Assembly: GCA_004144175.1 (NCBI GenBank)
Contig: SEFT01000017.1
Coordinates: 23,555 to 87,554 of the forward strand
Length of the DNA stretch: 64,000 nucleotides
Direction: 5' to 3'
From: Sphingobacteriales bacterium
GTDB lineage: Bacteria; Bacteroidota; Bacteroidia; Chitinophagales; Chitinophagaceae
The notes under the pieces are model-generated. The model ran no database searches. It was given only the letters and a program-made list of their open reading frames with translations, and was not told where the DNA came from. This document shows positions 53,848 through 63,883 of the stretch, in pieces. The position numbers and the translations under genes are program-made. Position 1 is the stretch's first letter, and the number at the start of each line of letters is the position of its first letter.

Positions 53848-54921
53848 CTATCTCGGCTTGTATTTTGACTTTTGAAGAAATGCTTGTCCGTCTATTTCTG
53901 TTTCCAGTAGTTGCTGCAGCGTGATGTTCGGATTCTGTTTTACGTACGCATCTACTATCTGCCAGCCTACCCAAGACCCAACGTTACCTGGGCTTTGCGC
54001 AGGCATACCCGCCGATGTAGGCCCGTCATTTACAAAGCGCAATACTCTTTGCCATTCTTTGTTGTATAGTAGATTCTCACGCACAAAGAAGTTATAGATC
54101 ATTCCTTCATTTTCTTCACACCACTTCAGTTGAGCTTCGGTGAAAGCAAGTTTTGTAGCCTTTGGTACATCCGGCAACACCTTATCTATAAAATACATTT
54201 CCTTACCTCTTACGATCATCATGTCGAGCAGGCTTTTCTCCTCCGGCTGAAACGGAAAACGGTTTTGATGGATAGCGCGGAATGCCGCAACCGGCAGATA
54301 ATTGCGGTTCAGCTTTTGGCCCATATAGGCAGGTATACCTACCGACTGGTAAAAAGGATATCCCTGCCCCAAGAACATGTCAAGGCCGATGCCCAGTATA
54401 TTATCTCCATAGGTAAATGCCCCCCAGTTGTTAAGACCGGAGATGAGGTAGATAACCTTGGGCTCCTTGTAAGCAGGGAAATAATGCTTAGTGTACTTAA
54501 ACCCATCTGCCAGTTCTTCGTCTATCCCTTTTGTGTCGGGGTAATGCTTTATGACAGTGTCGTACAGCCCGCGATAGTCTTTGAAGGTAATAAACCCTCG
54601 CACGCCAAACTTTACCGGGCCGGCAGTATCAGCAAAGTTGCCATTGATGCCAAAACCCAGGAGCGTATCGAGATAAAAATTAAGAAAGTCAGGATACTTA
54701 GCGCTTAATTGCTGCAAGCCTGCCGCCACGTTGTTTGTATCTATGCTGTACAAATCCTTGTCTAGCCGACGGGAGTCTATCTTCACGTTCACGTCCTCCA
54801 CATTGGGTTTATCTGCTTGCTCTCCGCCGCAGCTCCATGTAGATATTGTGATTGCGCTCAATAGCGCCATCTTCAAAATGCTATTCCGTTTTATCCCAAA
54901 GTTTAGCTTCAACATCGGCAA
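53848..54921 (-). CDS. gldB: Gliding motility lipoprotein GldB
   Basis: 357 residues from the first in-frame ATG; a start at 54915 is an alternative. The lipoprotein signal has its lipobox around STWSCGGE (Cys at about residue 31). The GldB-family body includes DLYSIDTNNVAAGLQQLSAKYPDFLNFYLDTLLG, and near the C-terminus GSWVGWQIVDAYVKQNP. GldB is a gliding motility/T9SS-associated lipoprotein of the cell envelope. nadE lies nearby, as in many Bacteroidota. It is followed within 2 bases by the DUF3078 gene. Confidence 0.88.
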   Translation of the reverse strand: MPMLKLNFGIKRNSILKMALLSAITISTWSCGGEQADKPNVEDVNVKIDSRRLDKDLYSIDTNNVAAGLQQLSAKYPDFLNFYLDTLLGFGINGNFADTAGPVKFGVRGFITFKDYRGLYDTVIKHYPDTKGIDEELADGFKYTKHYFPAYKEPKVIYLISGLNNWGAFTYGDNILGIGLDMFLGQGYPFYQSVGIPAYMGQKLNRNYLPVAAFRAIHQNRFPFQPEEKSLLDMMIVRGKEMYFIDKVLPDVPKATKLAFTEAQLKWCEENEGMIYNFFVRENLLYNKEWQRVLRFVNDGPTSAGMPAQSPGNVGSWVGWQIVDAYVKQNPNITLQQLLETEIDGQAFLQKSKYKPR

Positions 54922-54942
54922 ATGCTTTTATTTTTACACCGG

Positions 54943-54950
54943 CAAAATTA
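54943..54950 (-). promoter_or_regulatory. Candidate -7 box for gldB
   Basis: On the minus strand this reads TAATTTTG, fitting TAnnTTTG, 21 bases ahead of the first gldB ATG. Confidence 0.35.
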
Positions 54951-55014
54951 ATGAGTCAAAATAATTGGCGCAGAAATTGTCTGAAAATCATTCAAATAGA
55001 TTTAGCCGACACAT

Positions 55015-55824
55015 ATGAAAAAACGCTTACTGCTATTATTTATCAGCATAATGGCAATAAATACGGTGAATGCGCAGGACGATAATTACTACCCGCCAGC
55101 CAGGGAAAAAAGCAGGATAGACCCCAACCGCCTAAGGTTCGGAGCTTTTTTTGCGCCCAATATATCGTGGATGAAACCTACCGCCAGCCGTAGCAACGAC
55201 CGCCTGTATAATGTATCAAGCAGAGGTAGCAGAACGGGGTATGCATGGGGATTATTAATGGATTATTATTTCACCGAGAATTATGGGCTCTCTACCGGCT
55301 TTCAGTTCAACACTACCGGTGGAAGGATACTGGCTACCTACAATAACAATATAACTCCCCCCGCCGAAGCCTATGTAAAGTTTGCAGACTTCAACTACCG
55401 TCTGCAATATTTGGAAGTACCACTGCATTTTAAGGTGATCAGCGATGAGATCACATCGGGCTTGAAAATATTTGGAAATATTGGTCTCGGGCTCGGCATC
55501 AACGTAAGTAAAAAGGCTACTTATGAGGTAATAACATCGAGGCCGGTAATAAATGGCAGTGTAGACCAAAGGACTACCGGCGATAACGAAAAGCTGATAG
55601 GTGCATTTTCTATTGCTCCTGTGTTGTTTCAATTAAATGTGGGTGGCGGTGTCGAATATCCTATATCTGATAAAATAAGCTTGTATAGCGGCCTGTTTTT
55701 CAACAACGGATTTACACCCGACGTAACAAACCCAAGGGAGATAAAACAAGGATATGAAGGAAAGTTTTCGGACGGCGGTGTGCGATTAAATAATTTTGCG
55801 CTTCGTATAGGTTTATTCTTTTAA
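55015..55824 (+). CDS. PorT-like outer-membrane beta-barrel protein
   Basis: 269 residues with signal peptide (1-20, ending NAQ). Then a short basic linker (YYPPAREKSRIDPNR) and LRFGAFFAPNISWMKP, a start typical of the PorT/outer-membrane barrel family; the last strand is FALRIGLFF. PorT is needed for type IX secretion in Porphyromonas, but I cannot tell the true PorT from relatives. Divergent from gldB. It is followed by a clear terminator. Confidence 0.75.
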   Translation: MKKRLLLLFISIMAINTVNAQDDNYYPPAREKSRIDPNRLRFGAFFAPNISWMKPTASRSNDRLYNVSSRGSRTGYAWGLLMDYYFTENYGLSTGFQFNTTGGRILATYNNNITPPAEAYVKFADFNYRLQYLEVPLHFKVISDEITSGLKIFGNIGLGLGINVSKKATYEVITSRPVINGSVDQRTTGDNEKLIGAFSIAPVLFQLNVGGGVEYPISDKISLYSGLFFNNGFTPDVTNPREIKQGYEGKFSDGGVRLNNFALRIGLFF

Positions 55825-55855
55825 TTTGCAGCGTCATTTAACCAAGACAGCTACT

Positions 55856-55887
55856 GCCCGTACTCCGTTGTACGGGCTATTTTTTTG
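55856..55887 (+). terminator. Rho-independent terminator after the PorT-like gene
   Basis: GCCCGTAC (55856-55863) pairs with GTACGGGC (55870-55877), 6-base loop, followed by TATTTTTTT. It lies 32 bases past the PorT-like stop. Confidence 0.88.
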
Positions 55888-55947
55888 CTCAGCTATCTCA
55901 AAAATAATTTAGCTTGCTGCCTGTCTATACTTAGCACCAGAACTATT

Positions 55948-57630
55948 ATGAGGATTTTTTTAGCACAGCAGAACTACCACATAGGCAACTTCGAAGCCAA
56001 CACAAACAAGATCATCAGCGCCATACGCGAGGCAAAAAGACAAGGCGGTGACCTGATCGTTTTTTCGGAACTGGCTATATGCGGCTACCCGCCGCGCGAT
56101 TTTCTCGAGTTCAATGATTTTATAGAGCAATGCCTGGCATCGGTAGAGCAAATAAAGAACGAAGCGGACACGATTGGGGTACTGGTAGGTGCACCATCGC
56201 GCAATCCTAAGCCACAGGGCAAAGACCTGTTTAACAGCGCCTACCTGCTACACGAAAAGGAAATAAAAGGCATCGTACACAAGACACTATTGCCTACGTA
56301 CGACATATTTGACGAGTACCGGTATTTCGAGCCGTCGCTTGAATGGAATGTACTTGAGTTTAAAGGAAAGAAACTGGCTGTAACCATTTGCGAAGACATA
56401 TGGAATATGGGTGACAACCCGCTGTACCGTGCTTGCCCGATGGACGAGCTGATAAAGCAGCAGCCCGACATTATGATAAACCTTAGCGCCTCACCGTTTG
56501 ACTATGCACATGCCGATGGCCGTATGAACATCGTAAAGCAAAATGTGGCACGCTATGGTATACCAATGGTCTATTGTAATACGGTAGGCTCTCAAACCGA
56601 GATCGTTTTTGATGGTGGCTCGGTGGTAATGGATAAAGAACAGAACCTGGTGGCAGAGCTACCCTTCTTTAAAGAAGACCTGCAGTATATAGACTTTAAC
56701 GACGACCATACTTTTGCTGCTGCCGACGTAAGAAAGAAAGAAGACATACCGATGAAGCAGCCAATACCGCTGCAATTTGAAGCAGAGTTGCATACTGAAA
56801 AGATACATGCTGCCTTGCTACTCGGCATTAAGGACTACTTTGCTAAAATGGGCTTCAAGAAGGCCATTGTTGCGTCATCAGGCGGTATTGATAGTGCGCT
56901 GGTACTGGCACTTGCCTGCGAGGCGCTGGGCAGCGAAAATGTACATGCATTACTGATGCCGTCTCAGTTCTCTACAGGGCATTCGGTATCTGACGCAGAG
57001 CAGTTGTCGAAGAACCTGAATAATCCATATGATATACTGCCGATCAAAGATGTATTCGACGCTTATACCAATACGCTCTCACCTGTATTTAAAGACCTGC
57101 CATTTAGCGTAGCTGAGGAGAACCTGCAATCTCGCATTCGCGGTGCATTGGTAATGGCGATGTCTAATAAGTTTGGTTCCATATTGCTCAATACATCGAA
57201 CAAAAGCGAGCTGGCAACCGGTTATGGCACTTTGTACGGAGATATGGCGGGTGGCCTTGGTGTACTTGGCGACTTGTATAAAATGCAGATATACGCACTC
57301 TCTCGCTATATAAACAGGGATAAAGAGATAATACCCGAGAACATTATTACTAAAGCGCCATCGGCCGAGCTGAGGCCGGGGCAAAAGGACAGCGACAGCC
57401 TACCCGACTACAGCATCCTTGACCCCATATTGTACCAATACATAGAAATGCGTAAAGGCCCAAAAGAGCTCATCGCACAAGGCTTTGATGAGGCATTGGT
57501 TACACGCATACTGAAGCTGGTAAACATGAATGAATATAAACGCAACCAGTTCTGCCCTATTATTCGCGTGTCGCCCAAAGCATTTGGTGTCGGCCGTAGG
57601 GTGCCTATCGTTGGTAAGTATCTGTCCTGA
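55948..57630 (+). CDS. nadE: Glutamine-dependent NAD+ synthetase
   Basis: 560 residues from ATG 55948 (MRIFLAQQNYHIGNF). N-terminal nitrilase-type glutaminase domain with the Glu of VFSELAICGYPP, Lys of HKTLLPTYDIFDE and Cys of VTICEDIWN. C-terminal synthetase domain with the ATP loop ASSGGIDSALVLAL, then ELATGYGTLYGDMAGG and the final FCPIIRVSPKAFG. It amidates nicotinic acid adenine dinucleotide to NAD+ using glutamine nitrogen. Length is typical for the ~550-residue bacterial form. Confidence 0.95.
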   Translation: MRIFLAQQNYHIGNFEANTNKIISAIREAKRQGGDLIVFSELAICGYPPRDFLEFNDFIEQCLASVEQIKNEADTIGVLVGAPSRNPKPQGKDLFNSAYLLHEKEIKGIVHKTLLPTYDIFDEYRYFEPSLEWNVLEFKGKKLAVTICEDIWNMGDNPLYRACPMDELIKQQPDIMINLSASPFDYAHADGRMNIVKQNVARYGIPMVYCNTVGSQTEIVFDGGSVVMDKEQNLVAELPFFKEDLQYIDFNDDHTFAAADVRKKEDIPMKQPIPLQFEAELHTEKIHAALLLGIKDYFAKMGFKKAIVASSGGIDSALVLALACEALGSENVHALLMPSQFSTGHSVSDAEQLSKNLNNPYDILPIKDVFDAYTNTLSPVFKDLPFSVAEENLQSRIRGALVMAMSNKFGSILLNTSNKSELATGYGTLYGDMAGGLGVLGDLYKMQIYALSRYINRDKEIIPENIITKAPSAELRPGQKDSDSLPDYSILDPILYQYIEMRKGPKELIAQGFDEALVTRILKLVNMNEYKRNQFCPIIRVSPKAFGVGRRVPIVGKYLS

Positions 57631-57663
57631 TAGTCGATTCGGCAAAGAGCATAAGCAATATTA

Positions 57664-58452
57664 ATGGGATTCTACGATCTGCCAAAGGAAGAGCGGGCGA
57701 TGCTTGTTCAGCAAATACAGCAAAACTTGCTAACAGATATTGTCGCTAAGATGCGTACGCATGTGATCCGCTATTTTGCCGATGCTGATACTTATATCCG
57801 CAAATCAGCCTACTTGTCTCTTGGTCGCCTGTATACTTTGGAGGTAAAGCGGCGGATAGCGATTATCGAATTGCTTAACGAACTATTATTAGCCGAAGAC
57901 TTCAAAATAAGACAAACAGCTATCAACGCTGCTGGAGAGATAGGCAAGACAGACTTTCAGAATACGGAGCACTTCTTCGATGCAGGCCTCTTTGACGAGC
58001 ACCATTCTGTGCGTAATGCCGTCATTGGCTCTATTAAGAAAATGGGTGAAAAGAACCCGGTACCTGTAGTGGAATGGGCCCGCAAATACCTGCATCACCC
58101 CGATAAGGAAATAAGGCGCGAGATATGCCACGGTATAGAACTGAGAGGCCGTACGCACCCGCAGGACATTCTTCCATTATTAAAGGAACTGCAATTTGAC
58201 AAAACAGCAAGGGTTAGAAATACACTTGTACACGTAATAGGCCAAATCTCGTACAAAAAAGGCTGCTTGCAAACGGTAATGCATGATATTATACTGTGGG
58301 ACAATAAGCAACTTGTTGCGAAAGCTATAGACGAAATAATAGATGTGCATGATCGATATAAAGACTTTGCTGCGCTAACGCAAGCAGAGGCCGTTTCATT
58401 CATAGAGGCGCATCTGAAACTGCACGATTCGTCACACCTGTGTAATCATTAA
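57664..58452 (+). CDS. HEAT-repeat protein
   Basis: 262 residues, all-helical. After a short N-terminus (MGFYDLPKEERAMLVQQI) come HEAT-like repeats: DTYIRKSAYLSLGRLYTLE, FKIRQTAINAAGEIGKTD, HSVRNAVIGSIKKMGEK, KEIRREICHGIELRG and ARVRNTLVHVIGQISYKKG. A DNA-alkylation-repeat fold (AlkD-like) is possible but I see no AlkD active-site pattern. Lies 33 bases after nadE, so likely in one transcript. Confidence 0.78.
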   Translation: MGFYDLPKEERAMLVQQIQQNLLTDIVAKMRTHVIRYFADADTYIRKSAYLSLGRLYTLEVKRRIAIIELLNELLLAEDFKIRQTAINAAGEIGKTDFQNTEHFFDAGLFDEHHSVRNAVIGSIKKMGEKNPVPVVEWARKYLHHPDKEIRREICHGIELRGRTHPQDILPLLKELQFDKTARVRNTLVHVIGQISYKKGCLQTVMHDIILWDNKQLVAKAIDEIIDVHDRYKDFAALTQAEAVSFIEAHLKLHDSSHLCNH

Positions 58453-58562
58453 CTACAAGAAAAGGCATTTTAGCAAAATATAACATCCCTTTGCAGCTCA
58501 ATGTCCTAACTTTAATCACCTCCCACCCGTATTTCTAACTTTTTTACTTTTTAAAACCAAGA

Positions 58563-60005
58563 ATGAAAAAATTTATTTCTACGTCTTTGTTCGCATGCTC
58601 ATCACTTATTGCGCTTGCACAAAGTACATCATTGAGCGAAGGTGGATGTGGTACAGTAACTACGCCGCAAGAGATCCAGGAAGTGTATGATTTCGTAAAG
58701 CTGCCATTGTCGGCCCGCAAAACTACGGGGAGTGATACTATTCCGCTTACAATACATATTGTGGGTGACGACAATGGTAAAGGATATTATAAGCTTGACA
58801 ACTTGTTCAAGGTTATATGCGAATTAAACGACCATTATGCACCTACGGGATTCTACTTTAACGTCAAGTTTCCTATAAGATTTATTAATAACAGCAGCTA
58901 TTACAACCACGACTACAGTTCAGGGTTTACAATGATGACACTGAACAATGTGAACAACACGGTCAACATGTACTTTGTGCAGGACCCTGGAGGTAACTGC
59001 GGTTATTATTCACCAACGGGCGGGGCGGTAGCAATTGGTATCAACTGTGGCGCACCAGGTAATAGCACCGTAGCCCATGAGCTGGGTCACTATTTTGGCC
59101 TGCCACACACTTTTTATGGCTGGGAAGGCCGTACATCCGCCAATCCCCCAACTAATCCGGAATTCGTAACCCGGGGGGCGGGAGCAAACTGTAGTACTGC
59201 GGGCGATGGTTTTTGCGATACCGATGCCGATTATCTGTCAGGCAGGTGGAATTGCCCATACAGCGGTACTTATGCGGATGCAAATGGTGACGCATACAAG
59301 CCGGACGGCACTAACTACATGAGCTATTCAAACGACGCTTGTACAAACCATTTTAGCCCGATGCAAATGGCTAGAATGCAAAATACATTAGCGACAAAAT
59401 ACAGCCGCACACCTACTACGGGTGGTGCTACCTATATGCAACTTATTGCTCCCGCGCTGGTATATCCAACGGACAAGATATATTCAAATCTTACAAAAGT
59501 AATATGGAGAAAAGTAAATGGAGCTGAAGCCTACCAGGTGAGCGTAGTACAGGGGCTTACTAATAGAATAGAAACAGTTACCACTGATACATCGCTTGAC
59601 ATTAGCAGCCTAAGATTTATTGAAAACAATAACTATTCTATTACAGTGACGCCACTGAGCGGCGTTAATGTATGTAAAACTTCCAGCACTGCTAAGTCCG
59701 CATCCTACACTTCAGAGTTGACCACACTTTCTGTCAACGACGTTAACAACAGCAACAACTTAACGATCCATCCAAATCCTGCCAATAGCGCGCTTACAGT
59801 ATCGATGAAAGATCTCGGCGCCGGCAGATATACACTAACGATGGTCGGCATGAATGGGCAAACAGTTAGTAACCAAGAAATCAGCAATAGTGGAACAGGT
59901 ACTTTAGTTACAATCCCTGTAGCTACGCTACCTGCAGGAATGTACTTTATTCGCCTTGTAGGCGTAGGATACTCAACCGTTCAGAAAATAATGGTACAGC
60001 ACTAG
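58563..60005 (+). CDS. Secreted M43-like metalloprotease with T9SS type A sorting domain
   Basis: 480 residues. Signal peptide 1-20, ending ALAQ. The zinc motif HELGHYFGLPH (HExxHxxGxxH) and the Met-turn NYMSYSND mark a metzincin of the pappalysin/M43 type; FCDTDADYLS is a typical M43 segment. A fibronectin-III-like region follows at about residues 295-385 (KVIWRKVNGAEAYQVSV). The last ~75 residues are a type A T9SS tag: LTIHPNPANSALTVSM ... GMYFIRL...QKIMVQ. The enzyme should be exported by T9SS and act outside the cell. Confidence 0.88.
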   Translation: MKKFISTSLFACSSLIALAQSTSLSEGGCGTVTTPQEIQEVYDFVKLPLSARKTTGSDTIPLTIHIVGDDNGKGYYKLDNLFKVICELNDHYAPTGFYFNVKFPIRFINNSSYYNHDYSSGFTMMTLNNVNNTVNMYFVQDPGGNCGYYSPTGGAVAIGINCGAPGNSTVAHELGHYFGLPHTFYGWEGRTSANPPTNPEFVTRGAGANCSTAGDGFCDTDADYLSGRWNCPYSGTYADANGDAYKPDGTNYMSYSNDACTNHFSPMQMARMQNTLATKYSRTPTTGGATYMQLIAPALVYPTDKIYSNLTKVIWRKVNGAEAYQVSVVQGLTNRIETVTTDTSLDISSLRFIENNNYSITVTPLSGVNVCKTSSTAKSASYTSELTTLSVNDVNNSNNLTIHPNPANSALTVSMKDLGAGRYTLTMVGMNGQTVSNQEISNSGTGTLVTIPVATLPAGMYFIRLVGVGYSTVQKIMVQH

Positions 60006-60024
60006 TACAAAATTAGTTCATGTG

Positions 60025-60055
60025 AAGGCTATCTCTCTAGAGATAGCCTTTTTTA
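60025..60055 (+). terminator. Terminator of the metalloprotease gene
   Basis: AAGGCTATCTCT (60025-60036) pairs with AGAGATAGCCTT (60039-60050), followed by T5. Confidence 0.87.
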
Positions 60056-60100
60056 TAGGTCAATGTTATTTAAACATCAAAAACAGGTGTCGCATGAAGT

Positions 60101-60241
60101 ATGCTAATAAAATATCGCTACTCCGTTAGAGATATGAACGATGGGGGCCATCAAATTGAAGACTTCTATCTAGAGAGAATTGAACGCGCTACGAATTTGA
60201 TATTAGAACACCTGCCTAACTTTTATAAACGAAAACGCTGA
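60101..60241 (+). CDS. Possible 46-residue small protein
   Basis: Translated by hand: MLIKYRYSVRDMNDGGHQI... ending NFYKRKR, then TGA. Charged, helical-looking, basic C-terminus. It fits no family I know. It sits between two terminators, so it would need its own promoter. It could be a remnant of a larger gene. Confidence 0.3.
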   Translation: MLIKYRYSVRDMNDGGHQIEDFYLERIERATNLILEHLPNFYKRKR

Positions 60242-60300
60242 AGCATACTGCAACTGCAATAAAGAGCGATGCAGAGACAAGCCAATAATGCCTCAAACAG

Positions 60301-60329
60301 AAAAGCTCCGGAACGAGTCCGGAGCTTTT
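60301..60329. terminator. Bidirectional terminator of the large T9SS protein gene
   Basis: A 12-bp perfect stem (60301-60312 with 60318-60329), A-tract left and T-tract right, 25 bases from the stop at 60354. Confidence 0.88.
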
Positions 60330-60353
60330 CTTCTGTATGGTATTTTAAAAGTA

Positions 60354-63300
60354 TTATCTAACCAGTGTCACATCGCCTGTGTAAGTCTCATTATGCCCGT
60401 CAGGGTAGCCTACTTTGATGATGTAGCGGTAGTTGCCTACAGGCTGTGGTTCGCCGTTCCAGTTGCCATCCCAGCCACCTTTTGCATTGGTAGTAGAGAA
60501 TATCTCCTGACCCCAGCGGTTGAACACGCGGAACTCCATAAGGCCCTGGAAGGTCATGTTCGCCACACGGAACACATCGTTCTTACCATCACCGTTTGGT
60601 GAGAAGGCCGTAGGTACAAATACATTCTCACGCTTGTTCACATCTACTACTACCGTATCGTAAGAGCGGCAGCCGTTAGCGCCTATACCCATTACCACAT
60701 ACTGTGTACGCTCGCTTGGTGTAGCTATTGTAGCAGAAGTATTTGGTGTACTGAGGCTTCCTGATGGCAGCCAGTTGTACTGGCGTGCACCTGTAGCCAG
60801 CAGTGGTATGCTCGCACCGTAGCGGATGATCGTGTCTTTGTTCAGTAGTTTTACAATTGGTAAAGGCAATACTTTTACCCTTGCTTCGATGGTGTCAGTG
60901 CACCATACGCTATCGTATATCACTATGCGGTAGGTAGTGCTTACCAGCGGGCGCACACGTACCTCGCGACAGTTTACGCAGCTGATAGTAGACGGAGCAG
61001 GTACTCTGTACTGGCCATCAACATACTCATACCATTTGTAGTGGAAGCCTTTGTCTATCTTAAGTACTGCATCGGCACCGTAGCAAACGGCAGTATCACC
61101 GGGAAGTATCTTGTAGTCTCTGACCGGAACATAGATCTCTACCGAATCGCGGATGATACAACCACTACGGCCATAAGTTTGAACATAATACGTCATAGAA
61201 CGAGGTATGTACGCAAGTGGCGTTTGTATCGTAGAGTCACTTATCAGGCTGCCTGTCCAGCGGATCTGGTAGTCTTCGGGAGCAGCTTCACTGTAACCAA
61301 ATCTGATCTTCGGACGAGTTGTGAATTCTTTAATATTAGCATCAGTTCTTATCGGGCAGATATCTTTTATAATAGTATCCGGAGCCTTGTAGAATAGTGT
61401 GGAAACCTTCTCCGTAGGCACAAACCTCATAGTAGGTGAATAACCCTTTGGATTGAGACATGTTACCTGATGATCTGTATTTGAATAGCATATTTGTATC
61501 AGAATGTTCTGCATTGTATCCCAGCTATAAGGCTGATCCAGCTCGAAATACTGGGTCGAGCCCGCAGCAAAAGTTACAGGAGCGACGCTGCTGAATACAG
61601 TTGTCATTGTGTTATCGTTCTGGAAACCAGCTGCCGCGTTCAGGCTTTTCAGATTGGTACATTTCATCTTGATAGTGAAATTGCGATATAGCTGAGGAAC
61701 CGGTGCATTCGACTCAACAATTTCAAGTGCTATATTTTTTATAGTACCAGAACGCATGTTGGCAGTCATGATTTCATCCTTCTGTATCAGGTACTCCATT
61801 TTTGCTGTCTTCACATCATTTGGTATAACCGGAGTAGTTGGACCTACTGTATCATACACAGCAAGTGTACCGTATGCTCCTGAACCAATGATCTCAACTG
61901 TATCGCGCTCCAGAGCTTGTACCAACTTCAGCGTACCGCAACCTATATTACCGGTAGGTTTATCACCGGTAAGGCGTGCATCCAGTTGCAGATAGTCGGG
62001 CTTGCACATGATAACCGGGTTATCAGGGAATGCATCCACCATTGTTGAACTGTCTATTTTCAGCGTTATATCATCTGACGACTTACAATTTCCCGTAAGG
62101 TCGGTAGAAGATACCCTGTAAGTGATGTCCCTGTTTGGATTAGCTATCGGATTCTGGATGGTAGGATTGCTTAGGAATGCAGGAGCACCCGGCATTACAA
62201 CGCCATTTGTTATTTCTTCCCATTTCAGTTTCAGGTATTCACCATTCTTAGCAAACAGTTGCTTTGGCGAATTATTGATAGCGCAGATAGGTATGTCCGG
62301 ACCAAGCTCAAGACCTGGCGTAACGCGGATGATGTAAGTAGTAGTATTCATCTGCATGATGGTATAACCACTACCACCGGTGCAGGTTGAGTCCTTACTT
62401 GTAATTTCTACCTGGTAGTCACCTATATCGGCAACCGTTGGTGTCCACTCGAATGTACCTGTAACAGCAGATGAACCATTTTGAGGTGCATTAAACACGG
62501 CTCCGTTCATCTTTGCCATCTGGTCGGCGCGGGCGCTCAGATAAAGCTGGCTTGATGGAAGCTTAGCCTGCGACGCGACCTCGAATTTTAGCGTGTTGCC
62601 CGGACAAGTGTATACCATCTTACCATCTTTTGTCTGGATAAAGGTTCCGTTCGCTATAGTAGAAGGTGTACTGTCAACTGGAGGCGGAGGCTCGGAACAG
62701 GAGAGTACTTGAATGTTTATGTCCCTCATAGTATTAGCCAGCAAAATACCTGTTCCTCTTTCATAAGAATTGATCTGGTAAGTAAGCTGGAACATACCTG
62801 TTGTCTTAGGTGTGAAAGTTGCAAGACCGGTTACAGGGTTAAGTGCATATGGATTAGATGCATCAGAGCCAATCGGATCGGCAGTACTATAACCCAATGC
62901 AGCCAAATACGGAATTTCATTAGCCGGAAGCGGACCACCCTTAGGATTAATAGTGGTAACTACCATAGAATCGCCATTGGGGTCGAAAGGACCATTCAGG
63001 AACATATTCGGTTGGTTAACGCATAGATATCTTAACGGATCGCTGGTAAAACGCGGAGTACTCTTATTATACTTATTAAGGTTGTTCAACATGGCCTCAA
63101 TGTATAACGTTCCGCCTCCATTGATATTAACTGGATTAGGCCTTGCACCGGTATTGTAACTAAAAACCCAGTCAGTGCGTGGGCCAGGCAGTGAAAGAAA
63201 GTTTACGGGCAACGATACGAACTCAGTTCTCATATAAGCTGGAAACTTCTCAGCGTTGGCAAGACTGTCGCAGCTACCACGTTTTTTAAATCCGGGGCAT

Positions 63301-63626
63301 ATTTGCGATACCGTATCAAATGTTAGCTCATGTACCCAAACGTTTCCTCCCGGCACACTACCATCTCTTGATTCCCACTGTATCTGTGCACTATCCCGTA
63401 TCGGAAATTGGCAACCTTGGCAGGCAGTATAAAGTATAAGGTGAATTTCGTATTTGTAGTCTGTAGTGCCAGAGCAACCGTCAATGCCGGCACCAACATA
63501 GTTTACGTAAATGTAACCTGACGCAGTGTGGCAGGCATTAGCAGTCTGCGATCTGCCAAAAATAAAGATCAGCAGCAGACTGAACAGAGCTTGAAAGATG
63601 CGACGACGTGTGAACATATGTAGCAT
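60354..63626 (-). CDS. Large secreted protein with T9SS type B (gliding motility-associated) sorting domain
   Basis: 1090 residues. Signal peptide about 1-31 (ends TANAC). The N-terminal region is Cys-rich (CHTASGYIYV, CQGCQFPIRDS, CPGFKKRGSCD), and the long middle appears to be Ig/cadherin-like beta domains without catalytic motifs. The last ~85 residues are a CHU_C type B T9SS tag: FVPTAFSPNGDGKNDVF ... FRVFNRWGQEIF ... NGEPQPVGNYRYIIKV. Such proteins are cell-surface adhesins or matrix components in gliding Bacteroidota. An alternative start at Met4 (63617) is possible. Confidence 0.87.
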   Translation of the reverse strand: MLHMFTRRRIFQALFSLLLIFIFGRSQTANACHTASGYIYVNYVGAGIDGCSGTTDYKYEIHLILYTACQGCQFPIRDSAQIQWESRDGSVPGGNVWVHELTFDTVSQICPGFKKRGSCDSLANAEKFPAYMRTEFVSLPVNFLSLPGPRTDWVFSYNTGARPNPVNINGGGTLYIEAMLNNLNKYNKSTPRFTSDPLRYLCVNQPNMFLNGPFDPNGDSMVVTTINPKGGPLPANEIPYLAALGYSTADPIGSDASNPYALNPVTGLATFTPKTTGMFQLTYQINSYERGTGILLANTMRDINIQVLSCSEPPPPVDSTPSTIANGTFIQTKDGKMVYTCPGNTLKFEVASQAKLPSSQLYLSARADQMAKMNGAVFNAPQNGSSAVTGTFEWTPTVADIGDYQVEITSKDSTCTGGSGYTIMQMNTTTYIIRVTPGLELGPDIPICAINNSPKQLFAKNGEYLKLKWEEITNGVVMPGAPAFLSNPTIQNPIANPNRDITYRVSSTDLTGNCKSSDDITLKIDSSTMVDAFPDNPVIMCKPDYLQLDARLTGDKPTGNIGCGTLKLVQALERDTVEIIGSGAYGTLAVYDTVGPTTPVIPNDVKTAKMEYLIQKDEIMTANMRSGTIKNIALEIVESNAPVPQLYRNFTIKMKCTNLKSLNAAAGFQNDNTMTTVFSSVAPVTFAAGSTQYFELDQPYSWDTMQNILIQICYSNTDHQVTCLNPKGYSPTMRFVPTEKVSTLFYKAPDTIIKDICPIRTDANIKEFTTRPKIRFGYSEAAPEDYQIRWTGSLISDSTIQTPLAYIPRSMTYYVQTYGRSGCIIRDSVEIYVPVRDYKILPGDTAVCYGADAVLKIDKGFHYKWYEYVDGQYRVPAPSTISCVNCREVRVRPLVSTTYRIVIYDSVWCTDTIEARVKVLPLPIVKLLNKDTIIRYGASIPLLATGARQYNWLPSGSLSTPNTSATIATPSERTQYVVMGIGANGCRSYDTVVVDVNKRENVFVPTAFSPNGDGKNDVFRVANMTFQGLMEFRVFNRWGQEIFSTTNAKGGWDGNWNGEPQPVGNYRYIIKVGYPDGHNETYTGDVTLVR

Positions 63627-63838
63627 TAAAATTATTTCTGGAATTATAGTTGATTTACTTGCAATTAAAAATCAAAAAAACATAGCATCCGAACAATTAC
63701 CGAGTCCGACATTCTATACAAGACATAAATATAAAAAGAAACGTTTGCTATTTTGTTAATTTTTTTGCCTTTTTTCTTATGCTGCCATGTGGGCATCCGC
63801 TAATAAAAATATCACATTGCCAAATCCATATATAAAAA

Positions 63839-63866
63839 AACGGGGTTAGCTATAGCTAACCCCGTT
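63839..63866. terminator. 28-bp perfect palindrome, terminator of the partial gene
   Basis: The whole of 63839-63866 is self-complementary (AACGGGGTTAGC.../...GCTAACCCCGTT). A run of A to the left becomes T on the minus strand, so it ends the transcript of the gene entering from the window's right edge. Confidence 0.87.
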
Positions 63867-63883
63867 CACGTAAAATTTAAATA

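Noticed and set aside
53846..53974. N-terminal extension of the DUF3078 protein into gldB
   Set aside because: It would overlap the gldB 3' end by about 130 bases with no signal peptide; ATG 53845 directly precedes a clear signal peptide.
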